Under the pieces are notes generated by a model. The model saw only the letters and a program-made list of their open reading frames with translations. It searched no databases and was not told the origin of the DNA. This document shows, piece after piece, positions 1 through 9,384 of a stretch of DNA of 64,000 nt. The first letter of the stretch is position 1. The number at the start of each line of letters is the position of its first letter. The translations under genes and the position numbers were made by a program. The stretch is from positions 42,448 to 106,447 of the forward strand of contig NZ_JAQYWD010000020.1 in the NCBI RefSeq assembly GCF_030145145.1, read 5' to 3'. Source of the stretch: Desulfobacula sp. GTDB taxonomy: Bacteria > Desulfobacterota > Desulfobacteria > Desulfobacterales > Desulfobacteraceae.

Positions 1-36
1 AATAAAAGAGAACAGACTGTCGTAAAGGAAAAGAAA

Positions 37-735
37 ATGAAAATTTTAGTCATTGATGATGAAAAACCGACCCTTTCCATGTTCAAGCTTTTCCTGACTG
101 CCTATGGGTATGATGTATATACGGCAGAGGACGGGGAAAAAGGACTGGCACTGTTCACCCGGATTTCTCCTGACATCGTGTTTACCGACATAAAAATGCC
201 GGGAATAGACGGGATAGAAGTGCTGCGCAGGATCAGAAAAACCGGGGTCCCATCGGAAGTCATTATTATTACCGGTCATGGGGACCTTGAAAAGGTGGTG
301 GAGGCCCTTGACCTGGATGCATCGGATTTTATCCATAAGCCGGTTGAACGACAGGCCTTAAATTCCGCCCTGGCCCGGGCTGAGAAAAGAAAACAACGGC
401 CTTTCCATCAACCGGTTGAATTTTTGAAAATAAGAGAGGAAAGCAAGGTTATTGTTTTTATAAAAGGAAAGCTTGATGCCTCTGCAAAAGAAGCGCTTCC
501 CGCATTGTTTACCCCCACATCCCTGAAGGGTGTCAAAGAGGTTTGTATGATATTGAATGACAGTTTTTCCATTGATCGTTCAGGCATATCCCTTTTAACG
601 GAAGTGATACAGCAGTTAAAACACCACCAGATCTCCATTGTATTGGAAAATTTGTCCTACAATTATGCAAGGGTATTCCAGATGGCCGGCATTGACAAGC
701 TGGCTAAGCTTAAAGACGCTGTGATGGACGAATAG
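37..735 (+). CDS. Receiver-STAS response regulator (first copy)
   Basis: The first ~115 residues are a CheY-like receiver: acidic pair DDE near the start, phospho-acceptor Asp51 in FTDIKMPG, then a GHG and a KP motif. The last ~100 residues resemble a STAS (anti-anti-sigma-like) domain and keep the motif DRSG, whose Ser is the usual phosphorylation site of SpoIIAA-type proteins. There is no DNA-binding domain, so output is probably by protein-protein contact. An AAAGGA ribosome site precedes the ATG. It lies 15 bases upstream of a large STAND regulator and is a clear paralogue of the gene at 8025-8756. The partner kinase may lie left of the window or be the one at 6146-8014. Confidence 0.88.
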   Translation: MKILVIDDEKPTLSMFKLFLTAYGYDVYTAEDGEKGLALFTRISPDIVFTDIKMPGIDGIEVLRRIRKTGVPSEVIIITGHGDLEKVVEALDLDASDFIHKPVERQALNSALARAEKRKQRPFHQPVEFLKIREESKVIVFIKGKLDASAKEALPALFTPTSLKGVKEVCMILNDSFSIDRSGISLLTEVIQQLKHHQISIVLENLSYNYARVFQMAGIDKLAKLKDAVMDE

Positions 736-750
736 GATCAACGGACTGTC

Positions 751-3700
751 ATGATAACCCGATACAATCCACCCCATATTTCAGATGCGGTCAACCGACA
801 GAGATTGTTTCTTCGCCTGGATGAAAATTTTCACAACCAGAATTTTTTGATTACAGGGCAGGCCGCCCAAGGCAAATCAACCCTTGTGGCCTCCTATCTT
901 AAACAGTCTTACCGTTCTGCGCTGTGGTTTCATCTTTCAGGGGATGACCGGGATCATACCAAATTGTTTGACAAACTTGTCAGGGGAATCCATGCCCTGT
1001 CCGGGCAGGCAAAAGGGCCGTCCGATATTTCCATCCCCAACAGTATCCTTGGCATGGAAAAGAGCGTATTAAGGTATGTCGAAGGCTTGTCCATTCTCCT
1101 CAAAGAACTTTTGTCTACCGTTATAATGGTTTTGGATGATTTTGAATCCATAGATGAGACCTCTTCCGGTTTCCAGTTGATAAAGGGTATCCTGAACACG
1201 CGATTTGAAAATGTAAAATTTGTTATTTTGTCAAGAAGTATTCCGTCTTTCAATATTCCCCGGCTCAAGATGGAACATCATATTTTTGTGCTCAACAATG
1301 ATGACCTGGCCTTTACCCTTGCCGAAACCCGATTGTTTTTTGCAGGGAAAACCCAGGCCAATGACATTGATATTGAAAGGATACACAAAATTACGGATGG
1401 CTGGGCTGGTGGTCTTACGCTGGTATCAGAATCCCTGGGGCAGTTTAAAGGACGGAAACCGCTTCCGGATCGGTTATCATCGGAAGTGTTTCATTTTTTT
1501 TCCCAGGAGATTTACAATACCCTTCCCGATTCAATCCGTAATTTTTTAATGGAAACCTCCGTTCTGGAAATTATTGATACTGAGATGGTTTCCCATATTT
1601 TTAAGTCCAGTGATGCCCTGGAAATTTTAACCGAATTTGAAAAAAGAAACCTGTTCATCCAGCGCATTGAATCAGACAGCGGCTGGCCGACATTTAAATA
1701 TCATAACCTGTTCAAGGATTTCTTGCTGCAGGATCTGTTAAAGACAAAGGGCCGTCAAGTCTACCGGGCGCTAAATCAAAAAGTCGGGCAGTTTTTCTGG
1801 GAAAGAAAAGATCATGAGCAGGCAATGAATTGTTTTATAGCCGCTGAAGCGATTTCAGATATGGTTCGTATTATCAAAATCAAGGGAACAGACTATATTA
1901 TTAATGGAAAAATGTCAGGACTTGAAAAATGGCTCCATTGCCTGCCGGATGACATTATTCAAAAGGATCCCTGGTTGATATTTTTCTTTACCATGATCCG
2001 GCGTATCAAGGGGGGAAAGAAGAATGTCAGGGATTTTCAGAACGCGATGGTACTGTTCGAACAGATCCATGATATTCGCGGCATGCTGTTGTCTGTCGCC
2101 TATCTTATTGAGGCCGCAGTATTCGTTCGTCAACCATCCGGGATGATTCTGAAATGGATTAAAAAAGGGGAAAATTATCTGTTGCAGATTCGGCAAAAAG
2201 ACCGTTACACCTGGGCCAGAGCCCTGTTGTGGCAACAGATCGGTCTCGGGTATATCGCGGGTGACGGGAATATTCCCAAAGGTGTGTCTGCCTGCCGGAA
2301 TGCCATCCTTCTGGGGCGGCAGATCTGTAATCCGGATCTGATACTCAATGCATCCATTGCCATGACATTCGGATATGTCCAGGCCGGGGATTTTGCAAAT
2401 GCACGACAGATGCTGTCAAAAATAAAAATGATGACCAAGGAAAGCCACCATCCGGAATACAGAGCCTTGAAAAGCATTGTGGATATTTATTTTGCCTTGA
2501 AAAACGGTCGGTTTGATGCAGCCAGAGAATTGCTGACCCGGTCTGAAAAAGATATAGAGAAATTTGGTTTAATTTTCTTGTATCCGGGATTTGTTGAAGC
2601 CAAAGCCCTTCACCTGGTCTATACAAAGCAGTTTGATGATGCCCGGCAGATGGCGGATCATCTGGCTGATTTTTCAATTCTGGAGGGAAATGATTTTTAT
2701 AAAGGTATTTCCCACCGCATCAAGGCCCTGAGTTTTTTGCGGGAAGAAAACTTTATTGAAGCGGAACGGGAAATTTTAAACGCATTAAAAGAACTGGACC
2801 CGGTTAAAAAAGGGGATATCCATCATTTTTTAATGCAACAACTGGCCGGCATGATCCTTTTCCGGAAAGGAGACTTAATCGCCGCCAGAAACCGGCTGGT
2901 CCCCGCCCTTGAGTATTTTGAGAGTATTTCATCTGCCCTGAGTTGTTCGGAAACCTTTTTTGCTTTAGGCTTGATATCCTGGGAATTGAATGAGCCCCAG
3001 GCCGCTTTCAGGTATTTACATCATGGCCTCAAAAAAGCCTTTTCAGAAGGGTATGTGTTTTTCCCTTTAATGGGTGAACGGGTATTGATCAAAGCCCTTC
3101 TTTTAATGACGGCATATGATAAAATTAAATCTGTTGAGTCGTATATATTGTTTCTGATTCTGCGATGTGATCCTGTCCTGGTCTTTGAGCGAATGGACAG
3201 GGTATTGGCTTCCGGTAATCCAGAGCAGAAATCCACTCTTATCGAAAATTTACGGCCCATATATAAAACACTTTTGCCCGAAATACGGATAGAAACCCTT
3301 GGTCAGTTTAATGTTTTCAGCGGCAATAAACTGCTGGACCATAAGGTGTTTGAAGGGGCAAGGCCCATCCTGCTGCTTAAATCGATTATTCTTCACGGAT
3401 CCACAGATATCCCCAAGGAGATCCTGATTGATGACCTGTGGCCCCAGGCCACGGCAAAAGCCGGGGATAAAAATTTTAAAATCAACCTGCATCGCCTGCG
3501 AAAGGCCATCGAACCCAATCCTAAAAAAGAATTTGGATACTCTTATATTATTCAAAAGGCCGGGTTGGTATCCCTTGATCTTGAACTGATCACCCTGGAT
3601 GCGGATGAGTTTGTGGTCCTGGTCGACCGGGCGGTTGAAAATGAAAGAAACAACCAGTTGGATATTGCGCTTGAACTGTATGAAAAAGCAGTAAAAATTT

Positions 3701-4041
3701 ATAAAGGCCCTTTTTTTGTGGAAGAGCCCTATCTGGAATGGATATCGGTGAAAAGGGAATCCTTTAAAACACGATACAGCGACCTGCTGCAAAAAAAAGC
3801 CATGCTTCATGAAGAACTGGACCAGATTGACAAAGCAGTGGAATCCTGGTCGCTCATCCTTGAGGCAGATCCTTATTTTGAAGCCGCATACCAGAACCTG
3901 ATGATTCTTTATGCAGATTCCGGTCAGAAAAATAAGGCGCTGGATGTGTTTCAGGAGTGCCAGTCATTATTAAAAAAAGACCTGGGAACTGAACCGGATG
4001 AGCAGACCGTCACCATCTACCGGAAAATAAAATCCAGGTAA
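751..4041 (+). CDS. MalT/SARP-like STAND ATPase transcriptional regulator with BTAD domain
   Basis: This 1096-residue protein has an N-terminal NTPase with Walker A (GQAAQGKST, about residues 36-44) and a Walker B-like VLDD (about 127-130). A long alpha-helical, TPR-like middle region follows. The last ~250 residues start with LGQFNVFSG, an OmpR-type winged helix, and continue into a bacterial transcriptional activation domain ending in ...KDLGTEPDEQT. This is the layout of MalT- or AfsR-like STAND regulators with the DNA-binding part at the C-terminus. It probably binds an inducer or partner protein through the middle region and then oligomerises. The receiver-STAS gene just upstream is a plausible input. 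Ligand and targets are unknown. Confidence 0.85.
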   Translation: MITRYNPPHISDAVNRQRLFLRLDENFHNQNFLITGQAAQGKSTLVASYLKQSYRSALWFHLSGDDRDHTKLFDKLVRGIHALSGQAKGPSDISIPNSILGMEKSVLRYVEGLSILLKELLSTVIMVLDDFESIDETSSGFQLIKGILNTRFENVKFVILSRSIPSFNIPRLKMEHHIFVLNNDDLAFTLAETRLFFAGKTQANDIDIERIHKITDGWAGGLTLVSESLGQFKGRKPLPDRLSSEVFHFFSQEIYNTLPDSIRNFLMETSVLEIIDTEMVSHIFKSSDALEILTEFEKRNLFIQRIESDSGWPTFKYHNLFKDFLLQDLLKTKGRQVYRALNQKVGQFFWERKDHEQAMNCFIAAEAISDMVRIIKIKGTDYIINGKMSGLEKWLHCLPDDIIQKDPWLIFFFTMIRRIKGGKKNVRDFQNAMVLFEQIHDIRGMLLSVAYLIEAAVFVRQPSGMILKWIKKGENYLLQIRQKDRYTWARALLWQQIGLGYIAGDGNIPKGVSACRNAILLGRQICNPDLILNASIAMTFGYVQAGDFANARQMLSKIKMMTKESHHPEYRALKSIVDIYFALKNGRFDAARELLTRSEKDIEKFGLIFLYPGFVEAKALHLVYTKQFDDARQMADHLADFSILEGNDFYKGISHRIKALSFLREENFIEAEREILNALKELDPVKKGDIHHFLMQQLAGMILFRKGDLIAARNRLVPALEYFESISSALSCSETFFALGLISWELNEPQAAFRYLHHGLKKAFSEGYVFFPLMGERVLIKALLLMTAYDKIKSVESYILFLILRCDPVLVFERMDRVLASGNPEQKSTLIENLRPIYKTLLPEIRIETLGQFNVFSGNKLLDHKVFEGARPILLLKSIILHGSTDIPKEILIDDLWPQATAKAGDKNFKINLHRLRKAIEPNPKKEFGYSYIIQKAGLVSLDLELITLDADEFVVLVDRAVENERNNQLDIALELYEKAVKIYKGPFFVEEPYLEWISVKRESFKTRYSDLLQKKAMLHEELDQIDKAVESWSLILEADPYFEAAYQNLMILYADSGQKNKALDVFQECQSLLKKDLGTEPDEQTVTIYRKIKSR

Positions 4042-4117
4042 AAATCTCTTTACGGATGATCTCTTATTCATTAGGATATCTAATCAGGTGCAATAATTAA
4101 AGGGTATTGATGAACAT

Positions 4118-4822
4118 ATGCTGTCCCAGAAAACATGGTATTCCATTCAAGTAATTGTAATCTTAACCGTATTTTTTCTTGTTTTATTCAGCCTGGTATT
4201 CAAATTGATCGTTGAACAACGATCGGTATCCTTACAGAAAAGAGCTGAGCAGATGGAAACGGAACGGATAAAAAAGGCATTTATTGACAATATTGATGAC
4301 CAATACAATCAGCTGCTTAAACTGTATGCAGCAAAAGAATATGAAAAGGCCATTGAGATCATAAAGGTGTTTAATAAATATGAAAAATCAGATTATGAAA
4401 ATCTGCCGGAAATCAAAAAAACCATCCGGTTATTTTATTTGAAGAAAAAACTGGCGTTTGTTCCAGAGATTCATTTGAATGACTATATAAAAGTATCCAA
4501 AGATATTGATATTGAAGAAGATGAGTCAACCGAGGTGTTTATCCGGACACCTCGGTACGGGCAGTATTTTTATATATCGGATTTTCCCATTGTGCTTGAA
4601 GGCATTGCCTTGTCGGTTGCCGGTGACTTTTCTGACGGGATTGTCTGGACCAGTAATCGGGACGGTGAACTGGGAAAAGGAACGAAAATAAGGGTTCGCC
4701 TTTCCCTGGGGGAACATCAAATCACTGCCACGGGTACCAACGGCATTCAAACCGGTAGCATGACAACGCAGATTTTCATTGAAAAAGACCCGGATTTTTT
4801 AAAAGCATATCCCAAAAAGTAA
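4118..4822 (+). CDS. Membrane-anchored protein of unknown function
   Basis: A 234-residue protein with one N-terminal membrane segment (about residues 10-30), a charged helical stretch likely to be coiled coil (about 35-110), and a beta-rich C-terminal half that looks like an immunoglobulin-type fold (the segment around DGELGKGTKIRV and GEHQITATG). The topology suggests a single-pass inner-membrane anchor with a periplasmic domain. I do not recognise a named family. It lies between the STAND regulator and the promoter of the binding protein-kinase-regulator genes, so an envelope sensing role is possible, but that rests on position only. Confidence 0.7.
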   Translation: MLSQKTWYSIQVIVILTVFFLVLFSLVFKLIVEQRSVSLQKRAEQMETERIKKAFIDNIDDQYNQLLKLYAAKEYEKAIEIIKVFNKYEKSDYENLPEIKKTIRLFYLKKKLAFVPEIHLNDYIKVSKDIDIEEDESTEVFIRTPRYGQYFYISDFPIVLEGIALSVAGDFSDGIVWTSNRDGELGKGTKIRVRLSLGEHQITATGTNGIQTGSMTTQIFIEKDPDFLKAYPKK

Positions 4823-4899
4823 GGTCTAAACCGTTGTCACAATTCAGGTATGAATGACAAGAGGGACAAGCGGGACCGGATAAATTCTTATTGCCAAAA

Positions 4900-4929
4900 T
4901 TGTTAATTTTTGTTTCAGTATGATATACT
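4900..4929 (+). promoter_or_regulatory. Sigma-70-like promoter with overlapping palindrome
   Basis: TTGTTA (4900-4905) and TATACT (4924-4929) are separated by 18 bases and lie about 32 bases upstream of the TTG start at 4962. The -10 box is embedded in the perfect 6-3-6 inverted repeat CAGTAT-gat-ATACTG (4916-4930), a possible repressor site. Seen in sequence; function inferred. Confidence 0.45.
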
Positions 4930-4961
4930 GAGTAAGCCATAAAGGGCAGGGGGTTAATCCT

Positions 4962-6161
4962 TTGAAAAAGAAACAGGCTATACCATATATTTGTATTGTT
5001 TTTATCCTCTCTATTTTTTTTTATTCGTGTGAGGATAGCACTGATACCCGGATAACAAATTCCAGAACATTGGGGATCTCCAGCGATATGATCCTCATTG
5101 GATCATCACTGGCCCTGGGCGGGCATGCTGGATACCTTGGCACACAAACCCTTCATGGGGCTCTTGCTTATTTAAACTATGTGAATGATACCGGGGGAAT
5201 TCATGGCCGCAAAATAAGGCTTGTGGCCTATGATGACGGGTACGATCCCCCCCGGTGCGTTGCCAACACCCAACGTCTCATTGTTCAAGACAAGGTTTTC
5301 TGCCTGTTCGGCTATGTGGGTACCCCCACCACTGTTAAGATTATACCCCTGGTGGAGGACGCCAAGATCCCTATCCTGGGGATGTTTACCGGTGCGAATG
5401 CCTTAAGGGAACCGCTCAAACGGTATATGATCAATGTCCGGGCATCGTATTATCAGGAGACCGGTGCTGCAGTGAAACATCTGGTGGAAGAGATTAAATT
5501 GTCTAAAATCGCAGTATTCTACCAGTATGATGTGTATGGGTTTGATGGGTTAAAGGGAACTGAAATTGCCTTGAAACCCTATGGCCTGGTTCCCGTGGCC
5601 ACCAGCTCGTATATCCGCGGTACGCTGGATGTAGAGGAGGGCCTGGAGAAAATTATGACCAAAGGCGCCCAGGCTGTTGTGATGATCGGTACCTACGAAC
5701 CCTGTGCCAAATTTATCCGGCTGGCCAGATTAAAGGGATTTTCTTCGGTGTTTTATAATGTTTCTTTTGTGGGGGCGGATGAACTTGCAAGGATTCTGGG
5801 GCAAATCGATGAACAGATCATTGTTACCCAGGTGGTGCCACCGCCTGAAGCCTCGAATATCGACAAAGATCTCTGGGGTGCCAGGGAATATATTGACCTG
5901 CTCAAGAAATATTATCCCGGGGATGATCCCAATTTTGTCAGCCTGGAAGGCTATATTAATGCCAAGGTATTTGTGGAAGGCCTGAAACGGGCCGGAAGGG
6001 ATCTGGATCGCGAAAAGTTTATCGATGCCATCGAAACCATCCGGCAGCTGGATCTGGGCATTGCCAATCCCCTGTCTTTTAATTCCCGGGATCATCAGGG
6101 ATTGGAACGGGTATATTTTACGTATTTAAAAAACGGAAAATTCGTATGGTTAGACGATTGA
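4962..6161 (+). CDS. Lipoprotein of the branched-chain amino-acid binding-protein family (Peripla_BP_6)
   Basis: A 399-residue ABC-type substrate-binding protein. It starts at TTG behind a GGCAGGGGG ribosome site. A lipoprotein signal ends in FYSC, so it is probably a lipid-anchored periplasmic protein. The body has the LivJ-like pattern: an opening LGISSDMILIGSS, then LNYVNDTGGIHG and LVAYDDGYDP, with alternating lobes as in UrtA/LivJ. No permease or ATPase genes follow. Its end overlaps the start of a sensor histidine kinase by 16 bases. This suggests it presents a ligand to the kinase instead of, or besides, taking part in uptake. The ligand could be an amino acid, urea, an amide or an aromatic acid. 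Confidence 0.85.
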   Translation: MKKKQAIPYICIVFILSIFFYSCEDSTDTRITNSRTLGISSDMILIGSSLALGGHAGYLGTQTLHGALAYLNYVNDTGGIHGRKIRLVAYDDGYDPPRCVANTQRLIVQDKVFCLFGYVGTPTTVKIIPLVEDAKIPILGMFTGANALREPLKRYMINVRASYYQETGAAVKHLVEEIKLSKIAVFYQYDVYGFDGLKGTEIALKPYGLVPVATSSYIRGTLDVEEGLEKIMTKGAQAVVMIGTYEPCAKFIRLARLKGFSSVFYNVSFVGADELARILGQIDEQIIVTQVVPPPEASNIDKDLWGAREYIDLLKKYYPGDDPNFVSLEGYINAKVFVEGLKRAGRDLDREKFIDAIETIRQLDLGIANPLSFNSRDHQGLERVYFTYLKNGKFVWLDD

Positions 6162-8014
6162 TCATTCGTGTGAAAAACACAAGCCTGAAGAACAAGATTT
6201 TTTTTTCCACTACAGCTGTTATTTTGCTTATCAGTGTCCTGATTGCCCTGTTTACCCGCTGGGTACTTATTTCCAGTCTGACGTCCGAGCTCAAGGAGCG
6301 GGGCCTGGGGATTGGTCACAGTGTCGCTGAAAGCTGCAGGGGGTATATCCTCACCGAGGATATACCCGAATTGGTCAGCCTGATATTTGATGCCCGGCTG
6401 GGGGTGCGAAAGCATCTTACGGGTTATCTTTATGTTACAGACAAACAAGACAAGATCCTGGCCCATACGTTTACCACTGATTTCCCCGGGGAATTGCTCA
6501 ATGTCAACCTGATTGAGTCGGGAAAGAACTATTCGGTGGAGTTATTGCGGTTGAAGGGAAAATATTTTTATGATGTGGCAGTGCCGGTCACCGAAGGGAT
6601 CTACCGCATTGGATCGGTGCATGTCGGATTGAAGAAACAACACATAGACCAGCTCATCGGAAAGCTGCGGACCACGTTTCTGGGGTTTGTTTCAGCCGTG
6701 ACGGTCCTGTTTTTCATTATCAGCCATCACCTGTCCAAGTATATCACCCGTCCCATTACGGAACTGATCAAGGTGTCGGATGAGATCAGCCGCGGCAACT
6801 TCAATATCACGCATACCCTGAACAGTATCGACTCCACGGGTATTAAAGATGAGGTCCGGCAGCTGAGCAATTCATTCATGAACATGACCCACCGCATTAT
6901 GGATTCCCAGGCAAAACTCAAGGAGTCGGATAACAAGTATCGATCCCTTTTTGCCGGTGGCCCCAATCCTATTTTTGTGGTGGATCGTGAAACTTTAGGT
7001 ATTCTCAGTGCCAATCCCAGTGCCGAAGAGACGTATGGTTACACCAAGGAAGACCTGATCGGAAAACCCTTTACCAACCTGGGCTCCTTTGAGTTGGAGA
7101 CGGTTCAGCAGGCTGATTTTCACGCAGAGCATGCCGGAAAAATCATAACTGTCGGTTCCAAAGTCCAATGTAACAAAAAAGGGGGGGGGCTTCTCTATGT
7201 GAATGTCCATGCCTGTCCGGTCCGATATCAGGACAGGGATGCGGTAATCCTGGCGACCACAGACATCACGGAGATGGTGGAAAAAGAGAATCAACTCATT
7301 CAGGCCAGTAAAATGACCACCCTAGGCGAGATGTCTGCAGGGATTGCCCACGAACTGAATCAGCCGTTGAATGCCATCAAAATGGGCAATGAATTTATTG
7401 ATATGATGATTGAAAAGAAAGAGAAGATTCCGGATAAGGATCTGTTGCAGATCGTCAAAGAGGTCAGCAGCCAGGTGGATCGAGCCGTGGATATCATCCG
7501 GCGGCTGAGAGACTTCGGTCGAAAGGCGGATTTTACAAAGGAAACGGTTAACATTAACAGGCCGGTTCAAGACGTGCTGGACATTATCGGCCGGCAGCTT
7601 CGGCTGCAAAATATTGATATTCAACTGAAAATAGACCATGATATTCCTCCCATACTGGCCCACCGCAACCGTATTGAGCAGGTCATTTTTAACCTGATAA
7701 CCAATGCCCGGGATGCCATTAACCAGAAACTGGAGGCGGGAGGCCCCGCCACGGGCAATTGCATTGTGATAGAAACCTATGCCCGGGATGACCAGGTAAT
7801 GGTGGCTGTTTCAGATACCGGCATCGGTATTGATGCTGTTGTAAAAGAACGGATTTTTGAGGCTTTTTTTACCACTAAAAAGATGGGGGAGGGCATGGGG
7901 CTGGGACTTTCCATCTCCAGTGGTATTGTTGAAGATTACGGTGGCAAAATAACGATTGAAAGCCCGGAAGGACAAGGCACTACCTTTCGGTTGAGTTTTC
8001 CGGCAGCCACATAA
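6146..8014 (+). CDS. Membrane sensor histidine kinase (HAMP-PAS-HisKA-HATPase)
   Basis: 622 residues. Two membrane segments (about 15-38 and 172-195) enclose a ~130-residue extracytoplasmic sensor region. A HAMP linker, a PAS domain (about 265-375), a HisKA domain with phospho-acceptor His402 (GIAHELNQP) and a HATPase follow. The HATPase has an N box (NLITNARDAI), a G1 box (DTGIGID) and a G2 box (MGLGLSISSG). The gene overlaps the binding-protein gene and lies 10 bases before a receiver-STAS gene, so the three probably form one signalling unit. A run of six A and nine G at 7175-7189 inside the PAS-coding part is a potential slippage site. Confidence 0.92.
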   Translation: MVRRLIIRVKNTSLKNKIFFSTTAVILLISVLIALFTRWVLISSLTSELKERGLGIGHSVAESCRGYILTEDIPELVSLIFDARLGVRKHLTGYLYVTDKQDKILAHTFTTDFPGELLNVNLIESGKNYSVELLRLKGKYFYDVAVPVTEGIYRIGSVHVGLKKQHIDQLIGKLRTTFLGFVSAVTVLFFIISHHLSKYITRPITELIKVSDEISRGNFNITHTLNSIDSTGIKDEVRQLSNSFMNMTHRIMDSQAKLKESDNKYRSLFAGGPNPIFVVDRETLGILSANPSAEETYGYTKEDLIGKPFTNLGSFELETVQQADFHAEHAGKIITVGSKVQCNKKGGGLLYVNVHACPVRYQDRDAVILATTDITEMVEKENQLIQASKMTTLGEMSAGIAHELNQPLNAIKMGNEFIDMMIEKKEKIPDKDLLQIVKEVSSQVDRAVDIIRRLRDFGRKADFTKETVNINRPVQDVLDIIGRQLRLQNIDIQLKIDHDIPPILAHRNRIEQVIFNLITNARDAINQKLEAGGPATGNCIVIETYARDDQVMVAVSDTGIGIDAVVKERIFEAFFTTKKMGEGMGLGLSISSGIVEDYGGKITIESPEGQGTTFRLSFPAAT

Positions 8015-8024
8015 GGATGCATAA

Positions 8025-8756
8025 ATGACAAAACGTAAAGTACTGGTGATTGACGATGACAAACCCACGCTCAGCATGTTTGAATTATTCCTGAAGGTTT
8101 ATGGACATGCCGTGCTGCTGGCGGAAAATGGCACTGAGGGCATGGCATTGTTTGAGGCTGAAAAACCGGCCATTGTATTTACCGATATCAAGATGCCCGG
8201 GATCGACGGGTTTGCGGTTCTGGATGGCATTAAAAGTCAGGCCCCTGAAACCGAGGTGATCATCATGACCGGTCATGGCGATATGGACCTGGCCGTGGAG
8301 GCCCTGAACCACGAAGCCACCGATTTTATCAACAAGCCGATCAGTCGGACGGCCCTGGACGCGGCCCTGCATCGGGCACAAGAGCGGCTCAACATTACCA
8401 GATCCCTTGTCTCAGTTGCCCAATATGAGCAGGAGGACACGCTTCAGATTATCAAGATTCTGGGAAACATAAATGCCGGGGCAGAAGCCTCTTTGATGGC
8501 AGCATACGGCAAGGCGTGTGCCGGAAATTCGACCCGTCTTCTGTTAAGTTTTGATGAAAACACCTCCATCAATGGTGCCGGCATTGCTGTCCTGATCCAA
8601 CTGCTGTCGGCGAGCAAAAAACAACAGCACAAGGTGGCGATTTCCGGTATCTCTGAAAATTTTCAGGAAATTTTTAAAATGGTGGGGATCACTCGGTTTG
8701 CATCGGTTTTTATTGATAAAGCAGATGCAGAAGCCTATTTGAAAGATACCGCGTGA
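8025..8756 (+). CDS. Receiver-STAS response regulator (second copy)
   Basis: 243 residues: a receiver domain with Asp54 in FTDIKMPGIDG, then a STAS-like domain. It is plainly paralogous to the protein at 37-735 over its whole length. At the STAS phosphorylation position it has NGAG where the first copy has DRSG, so the usual Ser is replaced by Ala. It immediately follows the kinase at 6146-8014 and is its likely phospho-acceptor. No DNA-binding or enzymatic output domain is seen, so it probably acts by partner binding. Confidence 0.88.
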   Translation: MTKRKVLVIDDDKPTLSMFELFLKVYGHAVLLAENGTEGMALFEAEKPAIVFTDIKMPGIDGFAVLDGIKSQAPETEVIIMTGHGDMDLAVEALNHEATDFINKPISRTALDAALHRAQERLNITRSLVSVAQYEQEDTLQIIKILGNINAGAEASLMAAYGKACAGNSTRLLLSFDENTSINGAGIAVLIQLLSASKKQQHKVAISGISENFQEIFKMVGITRFASVFIDKADAEAYLKDTA

Positions 8757-8793
8757 TATTGTTGAATTAACGCCCTTTATGATGGAGGCAGTC

Positions 8794-9384
8794 ATGTCCA
8801 TGATGTGTATAAAAAATCAATTAATCGGCTTTTGGATCATTGTTTTTCTTTTTAACGTTCCACTGCAGAATGGTGTGTGCGGCACCCCCCCGAAACGGGG
8901 TGACATGTTGCCGGAAATTATCCTGGACGCTCCTGTCTCGAAAAAGGATAGTGTCTACCTTGGCATTGGTGAAAAGACCCGGTTTTCAATGAAGGATGTT
9001 GCGGCAGATCTTATTGTGCTTGAAATTCTGGGGGTCTATTGCCCCCAGTGCCATCGACAACGACCGCACATCAATCGGTTGTTTCATCGGCTCAATAAGA
9101 ATGCCGGTCTGTCTAAAAAAGTAAAATTCCTGGGCATTTCAGCCGGGGCCACTCCCATGGAAATGGCCTATTATGTGAAACAATCCCGGGTCCCATATCC
9201 TGTCCTGCCGGATGAAAAATTTCTTGTTCATAAACAACTGAACCAGCCGCTCACCCCCTATAATATGGTCATCACTAAAGAGGGACAGATCCTTTATGCC
9301 CATCTGGGCGTGATTGAGGACATGGACGCGTTGTTTACCACGCTTAAACAGCTGGCTGGCAAGACGTCGTCCATCAGCAAATGA
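8794..9384 (+). CDS. Secreted TlpA-like thioredoxin-fold protein
   Basis: 196 residues from the ATG at 8794, chosen because GGAGG lies five bases upstream of it. A signal-like hydrophobic N-terminus is followed by a thioredoxin/redoxin fold with CPQC in the sequence VYCPQCHRQ, and a cis-Pro-type segment near LTPYNMV. The family reduces or oxidises thiols of envelope proteins. It is a homologue of the protein at 22809-23417. It begins a four-gene run whose members overlap or nearly touch (9381, 11117, 11599), pointing to a periplasmic redox role shared with the rhodanese-like and MauE-like proteins. Confidence 0.82.
   Translation: MSMMCIKNQLIGFWIIVFLFNVPLQNGVCGTPPKRGDMLPEIILDAPVSKKDSVYLGIGEKTRFSMKDVAADLIVLEILGVYCPQCHRQRPHINRLFHRLNKNAGLSKKVKFLGISAGATPMEMAYYVKQSRVPYPVLPDEKFLVHKQLNQPLTPYNMVITKEGQILYAHLGVIEDMDALFTTLKQLAGKTSSISK

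Noticed and set aside
3250..3810. 186-residue minus-strand frame
   Set aside because: Antisense to the C-terminal BTAD part of the STAND regulator; no ribosome site and no family motif.
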